Shown here piece after piece: positions 25,304 to 32,501 of a stretch of 32,501 nucleotides of DNA. This DNA comes from Deltaproteobacteria bacterium. GTDB taxonomy: Bacteria > Myxococcota > B64-G9. Position 1 is the stretch's first letter; the number at the start of each line of letters is the position of its first letter. The stretch covers positions 1-32,501 of the forward strand of contig JAFDKH010000105.1 of the NCBI GenBank assembly GCA_019307065.1. The letters run 5' to 3'. Position numbers and translations under genes: made by a program. The notes under the pieces were generated by a model. It was not told the origin of the DNA and made no database searches. It was given only the letters and a program-made list of their open reading frames with translations.

Positions 25304-26326
25304 TTGCGGTTTGAAGCCCAAGAGTATTTTTACTGGCTGTTGATTATCCCGCTGGTTATTGCCGGGGGGATGGTTGTCCTGTTTCGTCGCAATCGGGTCA
25401 GTCGCCGCATCGCAGATTCGAAGCTGTTTTTACGCCTGGCCCCAGAGGCTTCTCTAGAGCGAGAGATCCTTCGTCTGGTTCTGCTCGTCTTTGCATTAGT
25501 AGCCCTGGTGGTTGCTTTGGCGCGGCCCCAATTCGGCACCCACTCGAAACTGGTCAAGCGTCGCGGAGTGGATATTGTGGTTGCCTTGGACGTTTCGAAA
25601 AGCATGTTGGCCAGAGACGTGTCCCAGAACAGGTCTGGTAACCGGCTGAAACGCGCCAAAATGGAAATCAGCGGACTTACCGATCGGCTTATGGGTGATC
25701 GTCTTGGACTAGTGGCATTTTCCGGAGCGGCCTTTATCCAGTGTCCGCTGACTTCGGATTATGCCGCGACAAAGCTCTTTTTGCGTGCAATGAAAGCCGG
25801 CTCGGTACCTGTTGGTGGCACCAATTTTGGCGAGGCCCTGAGAGTCACACGCGAGATGTTTGAAAATTCAAAAGGCGGGTCGCGCTCCAAGGTGATGGTC
25901 ATTATATCGGACGGCGAAGATCACGAGGGCGGCTACGAAGAAGAAGTCGAGAAGCTTCGCGACAAGGGAGTTGTCATTCACTGTGTTGGAATAGGAACTC
26001 AGATAGGCGAGTTGATTCCCGATGAAGATGGCCGCTACATGCGCCGTGATGGTAAGACGATCATGACCCAACTTCGCGAAAATACACTGAGAGCTATCGC
26101 CGAAGCGACTGGCGGCGTCTATCTTCATTCCGCTGCCGGCGATCTGGGATTTGAGGCGATTTATGATATGCTAAGTCGTATGCATAAATCGGATTATGAA
26201 TCCAGGATTGAATCGGTCTACGAGGAGAAATTCCAACTGTTCGTATTTGTTTGTTTTATCCTGATGGTTGCTGCGACAATCATTCCGGTCCGTCGAGAAG
26301 TTAGTAATAAGAGGGGCAGCTCATGA
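25304..26326 (+). CDS. batB: BatB-like membrane VWA protein (340 aa, TTG start)
   Basis: The second VWA protein of the operon, with the standard layout: helix about 9-27, helix about 57-74 ending in ALARPQ, VWA domain about 88-290, and a C-terminal helix about 311-330. The MIDAS residues are D96-x-S98-x-S100 (LDVSKSM), T173 (GGTNFGEA) and D203 (ISDGEDH). The start is a TTG at 25304 with GAGG six bases upstream; no ATG is available before the first helix. Gene order after batA, before a TPR gene, is the classical BatA-BatB-BatC arrangement. The stop overlaps the next ATG in ATGA. Confidence 0.92.
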   Translation: MRFEAQEYFYWLLIIPLVIAGGMVVLFRRNRVSRRIADSKLFLRLAPEASLEREILRLVLLVFALVALVVALARPQFGTHSKLVKRRGVDIVVALDVSKSMLARDVSQNRSGNRLKRAKMEISGLTDRLMGDRLGLVAFSGAAFIQCPLTSDYAATKLFLRAMKAGSVPVGGTNFGEALRVTREMFENSKGGSRSKVMVIISDGEDHEGGYEEEVEKLRDKGVVIHCVGIGTQIGELIPDEDGRYMRRDGKTIMTQLRENTLRAIAEATGGVYLHSAAGDLGFEAIYDMLSRMHKSDYESRIESVYEEKFQLFVFVCFILMVAATIIPVRREVSNKRGSS

Positions 26327-27297
26327 AAAAACTCGGGTGGTTAGGCCTGCTTGCCGGAATCTCGTTTTTACCCGTACAGGTTGAGGCATTCGATCTTTTC
26401 AGTCGCAAGCTCGAAACTGTCGAGCAAGGCAACCAGTTTTACAAGAACCAACATTATGACAAAGCCGCCGAACAGTATGAGCAGGCTGAACAGAAACTGA
26501 ACCAAGAGCCTCGAATTCATTTCAACCACGGTAGTGCCTTGTTCAAGCTGGGACGCCCGAAAGAAGCTAGAGAAACCTATTTACGGGCGACCGGGACTGA
26601 CGATCCGGAACTGAAAGTTCGAAATTACTATAATATCGGCAACACATTTCTGGCCGAAGGCGCCTTCAAGGATGCCATATCGTATTATCGGCGGGCCCTT
26701 GAAATGGAACCGGCCTATGACGATGCCCGCTACAATCTCGAGATAGCCCTGCAAGCAATCAAGCAACAGCAGCAACAACAAAAGAAAGACGACTCCGGGC
26801 AGAAAAAAGATGATCAGGGGGATAAGCAGAAAAAGCAGGACAAGGGAGATAAAGACCAGCAGGAAAAGGGCGATCAAAAGCAGGACGATCAGAAATCCGA
26901 AGGCGATAAAAAAGATCAAAATCAAGACAAAGACCAGCAGGACAAACAAAACGATCAACAAAAGGATCAACAAAAAGACCAGCAAAAAGATGACGGGTCA
27001 AAAGATCAACAACAATCGGGCAAGGACGACAAGGAATCCAGGGACAAGCAACAAAAGGAACAAGATAAAGAAAAGGGAGAAAAAAAAGAGTCAGGCCAGC
27101 AGGGTGACAACGAATCCGACATGAAACAAGAGCAGCCCCAGAATACGCAGCCTAAAGAGGGACGGCAGCCGGGCCAGCTTTCTCGTGAGCAAGTGGAAGC
27201 ATTACTCGAGGCTATGCGCCAAAACGAGAAACCATTTCAGATGCATCGCTTCGTCTTGCCTGAGTACAAGGACAAGAAGATAAAAAAGGACTGGTAG
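26323..27297 (+). CDS. batC: BatC-like exported TPR protein with a long K/Q/D-rich linker (324 aa)
   Basis: A signal peptide (about 1-22, ending VEA) is followed by three to four tetratricopeptide units (about 33-145; for example NYYNIGNTFLAEGAFKDAIS and YYRRALEMEPAYDDARYNLE). A strikingly low-complexity segment (about 147-285) is built almost only of Lys, Gln, Asp, Glu, Gly and Ser. The C-terminal motif LSREQVEALLEAMRQNEK followed by a basic tail is typical of BatC and marks the end of a real domain. It is thought to join the BatA/BatB complex in the periplasm. The disordered linker is much longer than needed for a TPR protein. The ATG shares ATGA with the batB stop. Confidence 0.9.
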   Translation: MKKLGWLGLLAGISFLPVQVEAFDLFSRKLETVEQGNQFYKNQHYDKAAEQYEQAEQKLNQEPRIHFNHGSALFKLGRPKEARETYLRATGTDDPELKVRNYYNIGNTFLAEGAFKDAISYYRRALEMEPAYDDARYNLEIALQAIKQQQQQQKKDDSGQKKDDQGDKQKKQDKGDKDQQEKGDQKQDDQKSEGDKKDQNQDKDQQDKQNDQQKDQQKDQQKDDGSKDQQQSGKDDKESRDKQQKEQDKEKGEKKESGQQGDNESDMKQEQPQNTQPKEGRQPGQLSREQVEALLEAMRQNEKPFQMHRFVLPEYKDKKIKKDW

Positions 27298-27306
27298 GTC
27301 GCAGTT

Positions 27307-29205
27307 ATGCCGTGTAGCCGTAGCCCACTTTTAGTCATCAATGCAACTGCCATGCTGGGTTTGTGGCTGCTATTGGGAAGCGCCGAAGTCAGGGCCGCAG
27401 AAGATGTTGTTTTCATGGCTTCGGTTGACAAGACCGAAGTCGGGCTTGGCGAGAAGATTGCCCTGATTATTTCGGTCAAGGCGCCCGGTAAAGTTTCACA
27501 AAGAAATTTGAAACGCCCCAGAACGGGAACGCTCAAGATTTTGAGCGTCAGGACGGAAGAGAACGTTTCTTTTTCTTTCTCAGGCGGCAACCAGAGCTTT
27601 TCGAAGATACAGAAGTTTGTCTATATCTTATCGCCTAGCAAACTTGGAAAGACCCAGATTGGTGCGGCCAAGTTGAAATACAAGGGAAAAACTTACACGA
27701 CCAACCCAATTGACATTGAAGTCGTCAAAGCCCGCCCACGTCCAAAGCGCCGCCAGCCAACCCGCTTGTCGCCGTTTGGAAGCGGCTCGGGTCTGTTTCC
27801 TGATGATGATTGGGACTCTTTGCTCCGGCGGCGAGACAGGCTTAGTCGCCCGGCCGAGATAAAAGAAAGCGATATTTTTGTAAGTGTAACCGCGACGCCC
27901 GATGTAGTCATGCAGGGGCAACAGGTGACGGCAACGGTAAGAATCTACTCGCGGGTTGGCGCCAGGATTGCTTCAATTCGCTGGCCGAAGCTCGACGGAT
28001 TCTTCAGCGTCGACCGCGACGTGAGCAAGGTCAAGACAGATCAGAAATACATCAACGGAGAGCTTTACCAGTATAAAGTTCTTGATCGCAAAGCCCTGTT
28101 TCCGTTGCAGGCCGGCGAGATATCCCTTGGCCCGGTTGAGGTAGAAGTAGAAGTTTCAAGTTCTCCCTTTTTTCCGGCCCAGGTTCGTCGGCTGCGCACC
28201 CGTCCGTCGAAAGTCAAGGTGATGGAGCTGCCCGGTGAGAATCGTCCCAAGTCATTTCAGGAGGCCAATGTCGGGCAATATTCTCTGTCGGCCAACGTCG
28301 ATGCCAATGAGGTTAGTCTCAATCAACCGGTGACCTACACTTTGAGGCTGCGCGGGACGGGAAACATTCAGCGAGTCCGGCCACCCGAATTGCCTCAGTT
28401 GCCTCGTTTCAAGACTTTCGACCCGACCGTCGACGTTCAGGTGTCCAAACGCGGCAGAGAAATTACGGGTTCAAAGGTTTTCGAGTATATCTTGGTGCCA
28501 CTGGCTTCCGGCGAGTTGACCATCCCGGCTCTTGAGTTTTCATTCTATGATCCCAAGCAAGGAATCTATCGCACATTGAAGACCGAACCGGAGAACATCA
28601 AAGTTGCTGCATCGAAAGACGCAACTGCTGCCAACGGCGCAAGATCCGGACACGAGGTCAATATTCTGGCCGGGGCTTTCAAGCCGATACGTTATAAAAG
28701 TACACTGCGCGGTTACGGAACAACCTTCTATAAGCATTCTTCTTTTTTACCTATCCTGGTGGCCCCGCCGATCTTGTATCTCTTAATTCTGATCGTCTCA
28801 TTACTGCGAGCGCGCGGGCGAGTTGATTCTGTACGTAGACGAATGCGACGAGCCTGGGTACGCAGCCAGCGTCGATTGAAAAAGGCCGGCCAACTGGCTG
28901 CTGAAAACCATGCCGCCGACTTTTTTGCGGAATTGAAAGCTGCCTTAATGGATGGAATCGAGGCCCGCACCGGACTGATCTCCCAGGGGCTAACCCTGGA
29001 TGACTTGCTAGCTCTGATGGAGCAGTCGGGAATCCCCTGCCAATTGACCGAGGCTGTACGGGCCGAGACTGAAAATTGTGATTTTGGCCGATTCGCTCCG
29101 GCTGATTCACGTGGCGATCAGATGCAAACATCACTGGAGCGAGTGCGCCTGATTATCAAGAAGCTGGAGAAAGAACGTCTCAGACCGGTTGAGGTCGCTA
29201 AATGA
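27307..29205 (+). CDS. batD: BatD protein (632 aa)
   Basis: An N-terminal signal peptide (about 1-30) is followed by several periplasmic beta-sandwich domains (about 35-140, 185-300, 315-440) separated by a Arg/Pro-rich, acidic linker (about 142-180). One transmembrane helix lies at about 480-500 (FLPILVAPPILYLLILIVSLL starts the segment), and a helical cytoplasmic tail of about 130 residues follows. This is the BatD (oxygen-tolerance protein) architecture. The gene is in the standard position between batC and batE. The ribosome binding site is weak (TAGG), and the start codon lies nine bases after the batC stop. The stop overlaps the batE start (ATGA). It probably links VWA proteins to the periplasmic TPR proteins. 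Confidence 0.9.
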   Translation: MPCSRSPLLVINATAMLGLWLLLGSAEVRAAEDVVFMASVDKTEVGLGEKIALIISVKAPGKVSQRNLKRPRTGTLKILSVRTEENVSFSFSGGNQSFSKIQKFVYILSPSKLGKTQIGAAKLKYKGKTYTTNPIDIEVVKARPRPKRRQPTRLSPFGSGSGLFPDDDWDSLLRRRDRLSRPAEIKESDIFVSVTATPDVVMQGQQVTATVRIYSRVGARIASIRWPKLDGFFSVDRDVSKVKTDQKYINGELYQYKVLDRKALFPLQAGEISLGPVEVEVEVSSSPFFPAQVRRLRTRPSKVKVMELPGENRPKSFQEANVGQYSLSANVDANEVSLNQPVTYTLRLRGTGNIQRVRPPELPQLPRFKTFDPTVDVQVSKRGREITGSKVFEYILVPLASGELTIPALEFSFYDPKQGIYRTLKTEPENIKVAASKDATAANGARSGHEVNILAGAFKPIRYKSTLRGYGTTFYKHSSFLPILVAPPILYLLILIVSLLRARGRVDSVRRRMRRAWVRSQRRLKKAGQLAAENHAADFFAELKAALMDGIEARTGLISQGLTLDDLLALMEQSGIPCQLTEAVRAETENCDFGRFAPADSRGDQMQTSLERVRLIIKKLEKERLRPVEVAK

Positions 29206-29996
29206 GGATTCTGGTTGCCAAACTGACCTGCCTCAGCATTCTGTTTGTTTTCTCAACTGCACAAGCGGATTCCAAAGAACCCGACTCGTTCGAACAGAAT
29301 CTTTTGGCACATTTCGACCGAGCCAACCAGCTCTACCTCGATGGAGAATACCAAAACGCAGTCAGTAGCTATCGCAAGGTAGTCGAGGCCGGGATTGTAC
29401 ACCCCGACCTGTTCTTCAATCAGGCCAACGCCTATTACCGGTCCGGCAGCATCGGCCTGGCAGTCCTCTTCTACGAGAAGACGCTCCAAATGGATCCAAG
29501 CGACGAAGCGGCTAAATCGAACCTTGCGATTGTGCGCAAGGAGCTGATTGACCGTGTTGTAATGACTGAAGAAGGCACTGTCGGTGAACCAATGTGGCAT
29601 GGTTTTATTCGGGGGCTCTCGATTGGTTGGCTGACCTGGACGTTTTTCATTTTTTACTTGTTGGCGTTTGCGGTGATGATTGGCAGACGCTTGACGATCA
29701 GCCAGTCATTGAACCGGCTTTTATTCTGGGTGAATATACCTTTGTTGAGTTTGAGCCTGGTCTTCGGGGCCTTGTTGGCCAGTCGGATATATATTCAAGA
29801 AAAGATTCACCATGGAGTCATCGTGTCCGCCACAACTGCTCTACGTGAAGGGCCGGAACGGGTCGCCAAAGTACTGATGGAAGTGCACGCCGGTTTGAAA
29901 GTGCGCCTGCTTAACGAAGTCGGGGATTACACCCGGGTGCGCCTGGCCAACGGAGTTGAGGGTTTTGTGGCCAGCCAACAGGTCGGTAGGATCTAG
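29202..29996 (+). CDS. batE: BatE-like protein: TPR, two membrane helices and SH3b domain (264 aa)
   Basis: A signal sequence (about 1-22) precedes TPR units (about 35-110; NQLYLDGEYQNAVSSYRKV and DLFFNQANAYYRSGSIGLA). Two transmembrane helices (about 140-160 and 172-194) follow, and then a bacterial SH3 domain (about 204-264: VIVSATTALREGPERVAKV ... ANGVEGFV). This order is the BatE plan. SH3b domains often bind peptidoglycan or proteins in the envelope, so it may tether the Bat complex near the cell wall. It ends the collinear moxR-bat run; a 105-bp gap and a possible promoter separate it from the bamD-like gene. Confidence 0.88.
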   Translation: MRILVAKLTCLSILFVFSTAQADSKEPDSFEQNLLAHFDRANQLYLDGEYQNAVSSYRKVVEAGIVHPDLFFNQANAYYRSGSIGLAVLFYEKTLQMDPSDEAAKSNLAIVRKELIDRVVMTEEGTVGEPMWHGFIRGLSIGWLTWTFFIFYLLAFAVMIGRRLTISQSLNRLLFWVNIPLLSLSLVFGALLASRIYIQEKIHHGVIVSATTALREGPERVAKVLMEVHAGLKVRLLNEVGDYTRVRLANGVEGFVASQQVGRI

Positions 29997-30009
29997 TATA
30001 CGAAGAGGT

Positions 30010-30037
30010 TTGACTGCCCTTTATTGAGCATGATAAC
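30010..30037 (+). promoter_or_regulatory. possible sigma70 promoter before the bamD-like gene
   Basis: TTGACT (30010-30015, five of six matches) and GATAAC (30032-30037, four of six) are 16 bases apart in the 105-bp gap between batE and the bamD-like gene, about 65 bp before its start. No terminator is visible after batE, so read-through from the bat operon is equally possible. Confidence 0.35.
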
Positions 30038-30101
30038 GTACTGCTGGAGTCGGCTGAAATTGCTTGATATTCTGGCTCTATCAGTCGAGGAGGATGTGTT
30101 T

Positions 30102-30923
30102 TTGCGACCTAAAAGTATGGTTTTTTTGTTGATTTTGGCAATCAGCGGATTGGCAAGTGGGTGTGCCTCGGGGCCCGAGCAGCGTAAACGGGTATCCTAT
30201 CGTACGAGTGCAAAGGAAAATTTCATTAAAGGCAAAAAGGCCTTCGACGATGAGGATTTTTTGGAAGCCATCGAGTTTTTCAAATTCGTCAAGAATAAAT
30301 TTCCGTACTCGAAGTATGCCACTGAAGCAGATCTATACCTGGCCGAATGTCATTTCGGACGTGAACGCTATATTGAAGCTGCCGATGCTTACCTGAACTT
30401 CGCTAAACTTCATCCGAAAAACGAAAAGATGCCGTATGCATTGTTCCAGATTGGCAACTGTTACTTCAAACGCATCCCTGATGACTGGTGGTTTACACCC
30501 CCGGCCTACGAAATGGATCAGGTGGAGACGCACCGGGCCATTCGGGAAATCAATCGCTACATTAAACGGTTTCCCGAGCACGAAAACGCAAAAGAAGCCA
30601 ACGAACTCCTGCAAAAGTGCCTGAGGCGGATGGGCGATCAGACGCGTTACGTGATGAACTTCTATTACCAGCGTGGTCATTATCAGGGAGTAAGCTGGCG
30701 GGCTGACGAGATTTTAAGCAAATACTCCGGCCTTGGTTTTGACGAGGAAGCCTTGTTCAAAAAAGCACGGGCCCAGATTGAGTTAAAGGACCCAGCCGGC
30801 GCCAAGGAGAGTTTACAGCAATTGATTACAAGATTTCCTTCAGGGGATTATGCCGACGATGCCAAGGAGAAATTGTCCGAGTTGGCGGCTAATCCCCTAA
30901 AACCCAGGGAAGGCTCCAAGTGA
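30102..30923 (+). CDS. bamD: BamD-like outer-membrane assembly lipoprotein (273 aa, TTG start)
   Basis: BamD is a TPR lipoprotein of the beta-barrel assembly machine on the inner face of the outer membrane. The product has a lipoprotein-like signal (LILAISGLASGC), then repeated TPR helices. These begin with the YfiO-type pattern FIKGKKAFDDEDFLEAIEFF, then FPYSKYATEADLYLAECHF, then DAYLNFAKLHPKNEK. The C-terminal repeats include SLQQLITRFPSGDYADDAKE. The motif GNCYFKRIPDDWW-x-x-P-P-A-Y-E-x-D-Q agrees with BamD proteins of Deltaproteobacteria. The frame is open from 30024, but AGGAGG eight bases before the TTG at 30102, together with the normal signal peptide, decides the start. Its stop overlaps the next gene (GTGA). 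Confidence 0.85.
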   Translation: MRPKSMVFLLILAISGLASGCASGPEQRKRVSYRTSAKENFIKGKKAFDDEDFLEAIEFFKFVKNKFPYSKYATEADLYLAECHFGRERYIEAADAYLNFAKLHPKNEKMPYALFQIGNCYFKRIPDDWWFTPPAYEMDQVETHRAIREINRYIKRFPEHENAKEANELLQKCLRRMGDQTRYVMNFYYQRGHYQGVSWRADEILSKYSGLGFDEEALFKKARAQIELKDPAGAKESLQQLITRFPSGDYADDAKEKLSELAANPLKPREGSK

Positions 30924-31645
30924 TCAAGCAGCTTGCTTTTTGCCTGTTGATCATGGGCCTGGCTTGTACAGCCTGTAGGCATGCAGATCCGCATTCGCCG
31001 ATGACAATTATTGACGAACTCGAAAAGGCTTTTTCTGGTAAAGATATTGGCTTGGTGATGGTTTCTGTTGATATTCATTACCAGGACGAACTGGGTGGGC
31101 CGGGTCGCCTGGAAGACGATTTACGGCAGCTGTTCATTGTATATGGCAGCTTGCTTCTGGACCTGCAGGACGTTACCATGCGGGCTGAGAAGGTTAGCGG
31201 ACATGCCGTTGTCGAAGGCAAGCGCTTGAGATTTGAAGGCCCTTGGGAACTACTCTTCAAGACTAATCACAACGGGCTGGTGGTAAGCTCGGGCCTGCTG
31301 ACAGATTTGAGAGGCATTATTAGTACTTTGCGTGAGCGCAGGATTGCTATTGAAAGTGGAATGCCACAGCGCCTGAGCAGATACGTATCAGTTGATTATC
31401 GGGGTGAATCTGGAGGCAAACCCGAACTACTCGCACGAGTCACCGCGGATCTGAAAGCTGTCCAGGCGCAGGCATTTATTGTAGACGATCTGAATATTGT
31501 TGTCGGGGGCGACAAAGCCAAGGTGATTCAGTCGTTTTTATTGATAAACATAGTCGGAGAAAAGAAAATCAAAAACCGGAGCCGTGAACGGATACTGATG
31601 CAAAAAGAAGGTAGCCTTTGGCGGATTACCGGTGGATTGGGTTGA
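30920..31645 (+). CDS. lipoprotein-like protein with two NTF2-like halves, unknown function (241 aa, GTG start)
   Basis: An N-terminal signal (MIKQLAFCLLIMGLACTAC) contains two cysteines in lipobox-like contexts (MGLAC and ACTAC), so it is probably an envelope lipoprotein. The mature part has two segments of similar plan. Residues about 32-125 run from IIDELEKAFSGKDIGLVM through RLEDDLRQLFIVYGSLLLDL to WELLF...GLL. Residues about 140-240 run from IAIESGMPQRLSRYVSV through LLARVTADLKAVQAQAF to ILMQKEGSLWRITGGL. Both have the helix-turn-sheet order of NTF2-like/SnoaL-type folds with the catalytic residues unrecognisable, so binding is more likely than catalysis. The GTG overlaps the bamD stop (GTGA), so the two are coupled and a role near the Bam machinery is an inference. 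Not recognised as a named family. Confidence 0.75.
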   Translation: MIKQLAFCLLIMGLACTACRHADPHSPMTIIDELEKAFSGKDIGLVMVSVDIHYQDELGGPGRLEDDLRQLFIVYGSLLLDLQDVTMRAEKVSGHAVVEGKRLRFEGPWELLFKTNHNGLVVSSGLLTDLRGIISTLRERRIAIESGMPQRLSRYVSVDYRGESGGKPELLARVTADLKAVQAQAFIVDDLNIVVGGDKAKVIQSFLLINIVGEKKIKNRSRERILMQKEGSLWRITGGLG

Positions 31646-31673
31646 GTAAGGCAGAAGAGTCCTGGAGGCAAGG

Positions 31674-32378
31674 ATGGATGAACAAACCAGAGATCTGCTG
31701 AAATTGGGCAGGGACGCCTACAATAAGCGGGAGTACTCTCGAGCGGAAAGCTACCTTATCAGGGTACTGGAAAAACACGATAATTTTGCCGATGTTTTCA
31801 ATATGCTCGGCGTAATTTATCACGATCGTGGTCTTTTTTCGAAAGCCCAGCAGCATTTCGAGCAAGCCCTGGCTATTAATCCGGCCTATACCGAGGCGGC
31901 ACTAAATCTGGCGGTCACCTACAATGACTTGGGGCGCTATAGTGAAGCCAAGGAGACTTTCAATAAGGCCTTGTTGGCCTCGCGGACACAACCGGGAGAA
32001 CTCGATCCCTTTGTGCGCGGTAAAATTGCCAACATGTATGCAGAGATTGGTGATGTCTTTCAGGCTGCCGGTTTGTATAAACAGGCCTCAGATGAATACA
32101 AAAAAGCGCTGGAGCTGGGCCCCGGCTTTGTTGATATTCGCTTGAAACTTGCCCAGACATTTCGAGATCAAGGCGAACAAGAAGAAGCGATTACTCAGTT
32201 TAGACAAATACTGGAAGAACGACCCAAGTATATTGCCGCCCGGATCCATCTGGGTGTAACCCTGTATTCCCTCGGAAAAACTGAAGAAGCGATTGCCGAG
32301 TGGAACGAAGTCCTGAAGACCGATCCTGACAATAAGAGTTGTCAGATGTATCTCAACCTGGTTAAAGAAGATAAATAG
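31674..32378 (+). CDS. tetratricopeptide-repeat protein (234 aa)
   Basis: The whole protein is made of about six TPR units, for example [60 protein letters not shown] and [20 protein letters not shown]. The motif residues G8/A20/P32 are mostly kept. There is no signal peptide or membrane segment, so it is cytoplasmic and a protein-protein interaction scaffold. GGAGG lies about seven bases before the ATG at 31674. It is 28 bp from the NTF2-like lipoprotein gene and probably in the same transcript. Partner proteins are unknown. Confidence 0.85.
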   Translation: MDEQTRDLLKLGRDAYNKREYSRAESYLIRVLEKHDNFADVFNMLGVIYHDRGLFSKAQQHFEQALAINPAYTEAALNLAVTYNDLGRYSEAKETFNKALLASRTQPGELDPFVRGKIANMYAEIGDVFQAAGLYKQASDEYKKALELGPGFVDIRLKLAQTFRDQGEQEEAITQFRQILEERPKYIAARIHLGVTLYSLGKTEEAIAEWNEVLKTDPDNKSCQMYLNLVKEDK

Positions 32379-32395
32379 ATAAATTAGAGTAGAAA

Positions 32396-32424
32396 TTGCC
32401 GAAGTTTTTGACCGATGCTAGAAT
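32396..32424 (+). promoter_or_regulatory. sigma70 promoter with extended -10 for the gene starting at 32472
   Basis: TTGCCG (32396-32401, four of six) and TAGAAT (32419-32424, five of six) are 17 bases apart, and TG at 32416-32417 makes an extended -10. This is the best-formed promoter in the window. It sits 18 bp after the TPR gene stop, so the next gene starts a new transcript. Confidence 0.6.
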
Positions 32425-32471
32425 GTGAGACACAGTAAAGACTGATAATTTCCCCCCGGGGAGTGAGACAG

Positions 32472-32501
32472 ATGCCAGACGCAGATGGTGCAGTCAGCTC
32501 A
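32472..32501 (+). CDS. first ten codons of a further gene (runs off the window)
   Basis: ATG at 32472 reads MPDADGAVSS up to the window end. GGGGAG (32458-32463) stands eight bases before it, and a promoter with an extended -10 lies 48 bp upstream. The ribosome binding site overlaps a self-complementary CCCCGGGG (32454-32461), which could weakly mask it. Nothing can be said about function from ten residues. Confidence 0.5.
   Translation, partial: MPDADGAVSS

Noticed and set aside
26581..26985. Open frame opposite the BatC linker coding for an extremely Leu/Ile/Val-rich protein
   Set aside because: It is the complement of the Lys/Gln/Asp-rich linker, has no initiation signals, and its hydrophobicity is only a codon artefact.
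30024..30101. ATG at 30024 as bamD start
   Set aside because: It would put 26 unrelated residues in front of the lipoprotein signal peptide and ignore the AGGAGG site before the TTG.

Overview
The window reads as chromosomal DNA of a Gram-negative bacterium. Evidence for an outer membrane is a BamD-like lipoprotein and several other lipoprotein or signal-peptide genes. A giant secreted protein ends in a Cys / hydrophobic / poly-Arg tail of the MYXO-CTERM type and carries cysteine-rich and thrombospondin-type-3-like repeats. With the DUF1844 protein and the general gene style, this points to a deltaproteobacterial-grade lineage (Myxococcota, Desulfobacterota or a neighbouring candidate phylum). 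I cannot name the species. The DNA is moderately GC-rich by eye, and TTG start codons behind good ribosome binding sites recur.

Layout. 1-1388: the 5' end of a membrane-anchored protein (-) and a divergent polytopic membrane protein (+). 1416-8374 (-): a VWA-domain exported protein, preceded by a tight run clpB > zinc-ribbon/TM/ABC-substrate-binding-like protein > HAD phosphatase > RLI-type ferredoxin > GNAT acetyltransferase, with a sigma32-like promoter in front of clpB. 8545-13821 (+): a 1758-residue secreted repeat protein. 13842-17489 (+): aspartate kinase, homoserine kinase and threonine synthase, the threonine branch without homoserine dehydrogenase. 17490-18142: a gene-poor stretch with hairpins, a 15-bp tandem repeat, long inverted repeats resembling those around IS200/RAYT-type elements, and the 3' stub of a choice-of-anchor-Q-like protein. 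18143-20992 (-): a small unknown protein, DUF1844 protein, HtrA-like lipoprotein that has lost its catalytic His and Ser, and a class III adenylate cyclase with an uncertain N-terminus. 21159-29996 (+): a complete moxR-bat (Bacteroides aerotolerance-type) operon. 30102-32378 (+): BamD-like lipoprotein, a lipoprotein with two NTF2-like halves, and a TPR protein. A well-formed promoter and the first ten codons of another gene close the window.

How the genes work together. The moxR-bat operon encodes an AAA+ chaperone (MoxR), a DUF58 protein, membrane-anchored VWA proteins with intact metal sites (BatA, BatB), TPR proteins (BatC, BatE) and beta-sandwich membrane proteins (BatD and a shorter relative). 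Together these probably form an envelope complex for protein maturation or stress tolerance. The lys/thr genes make threonine from aspartate. The clpB operon is probably heat-inducible. The items most worth a second look are the protease-dead HtrA homologue, the free-standing RLI-type Fe-S protein, the zinc-ribbon/PF04392 fusion, the repeat-built surface protein, and the mobile-element scar with its truncated gene.
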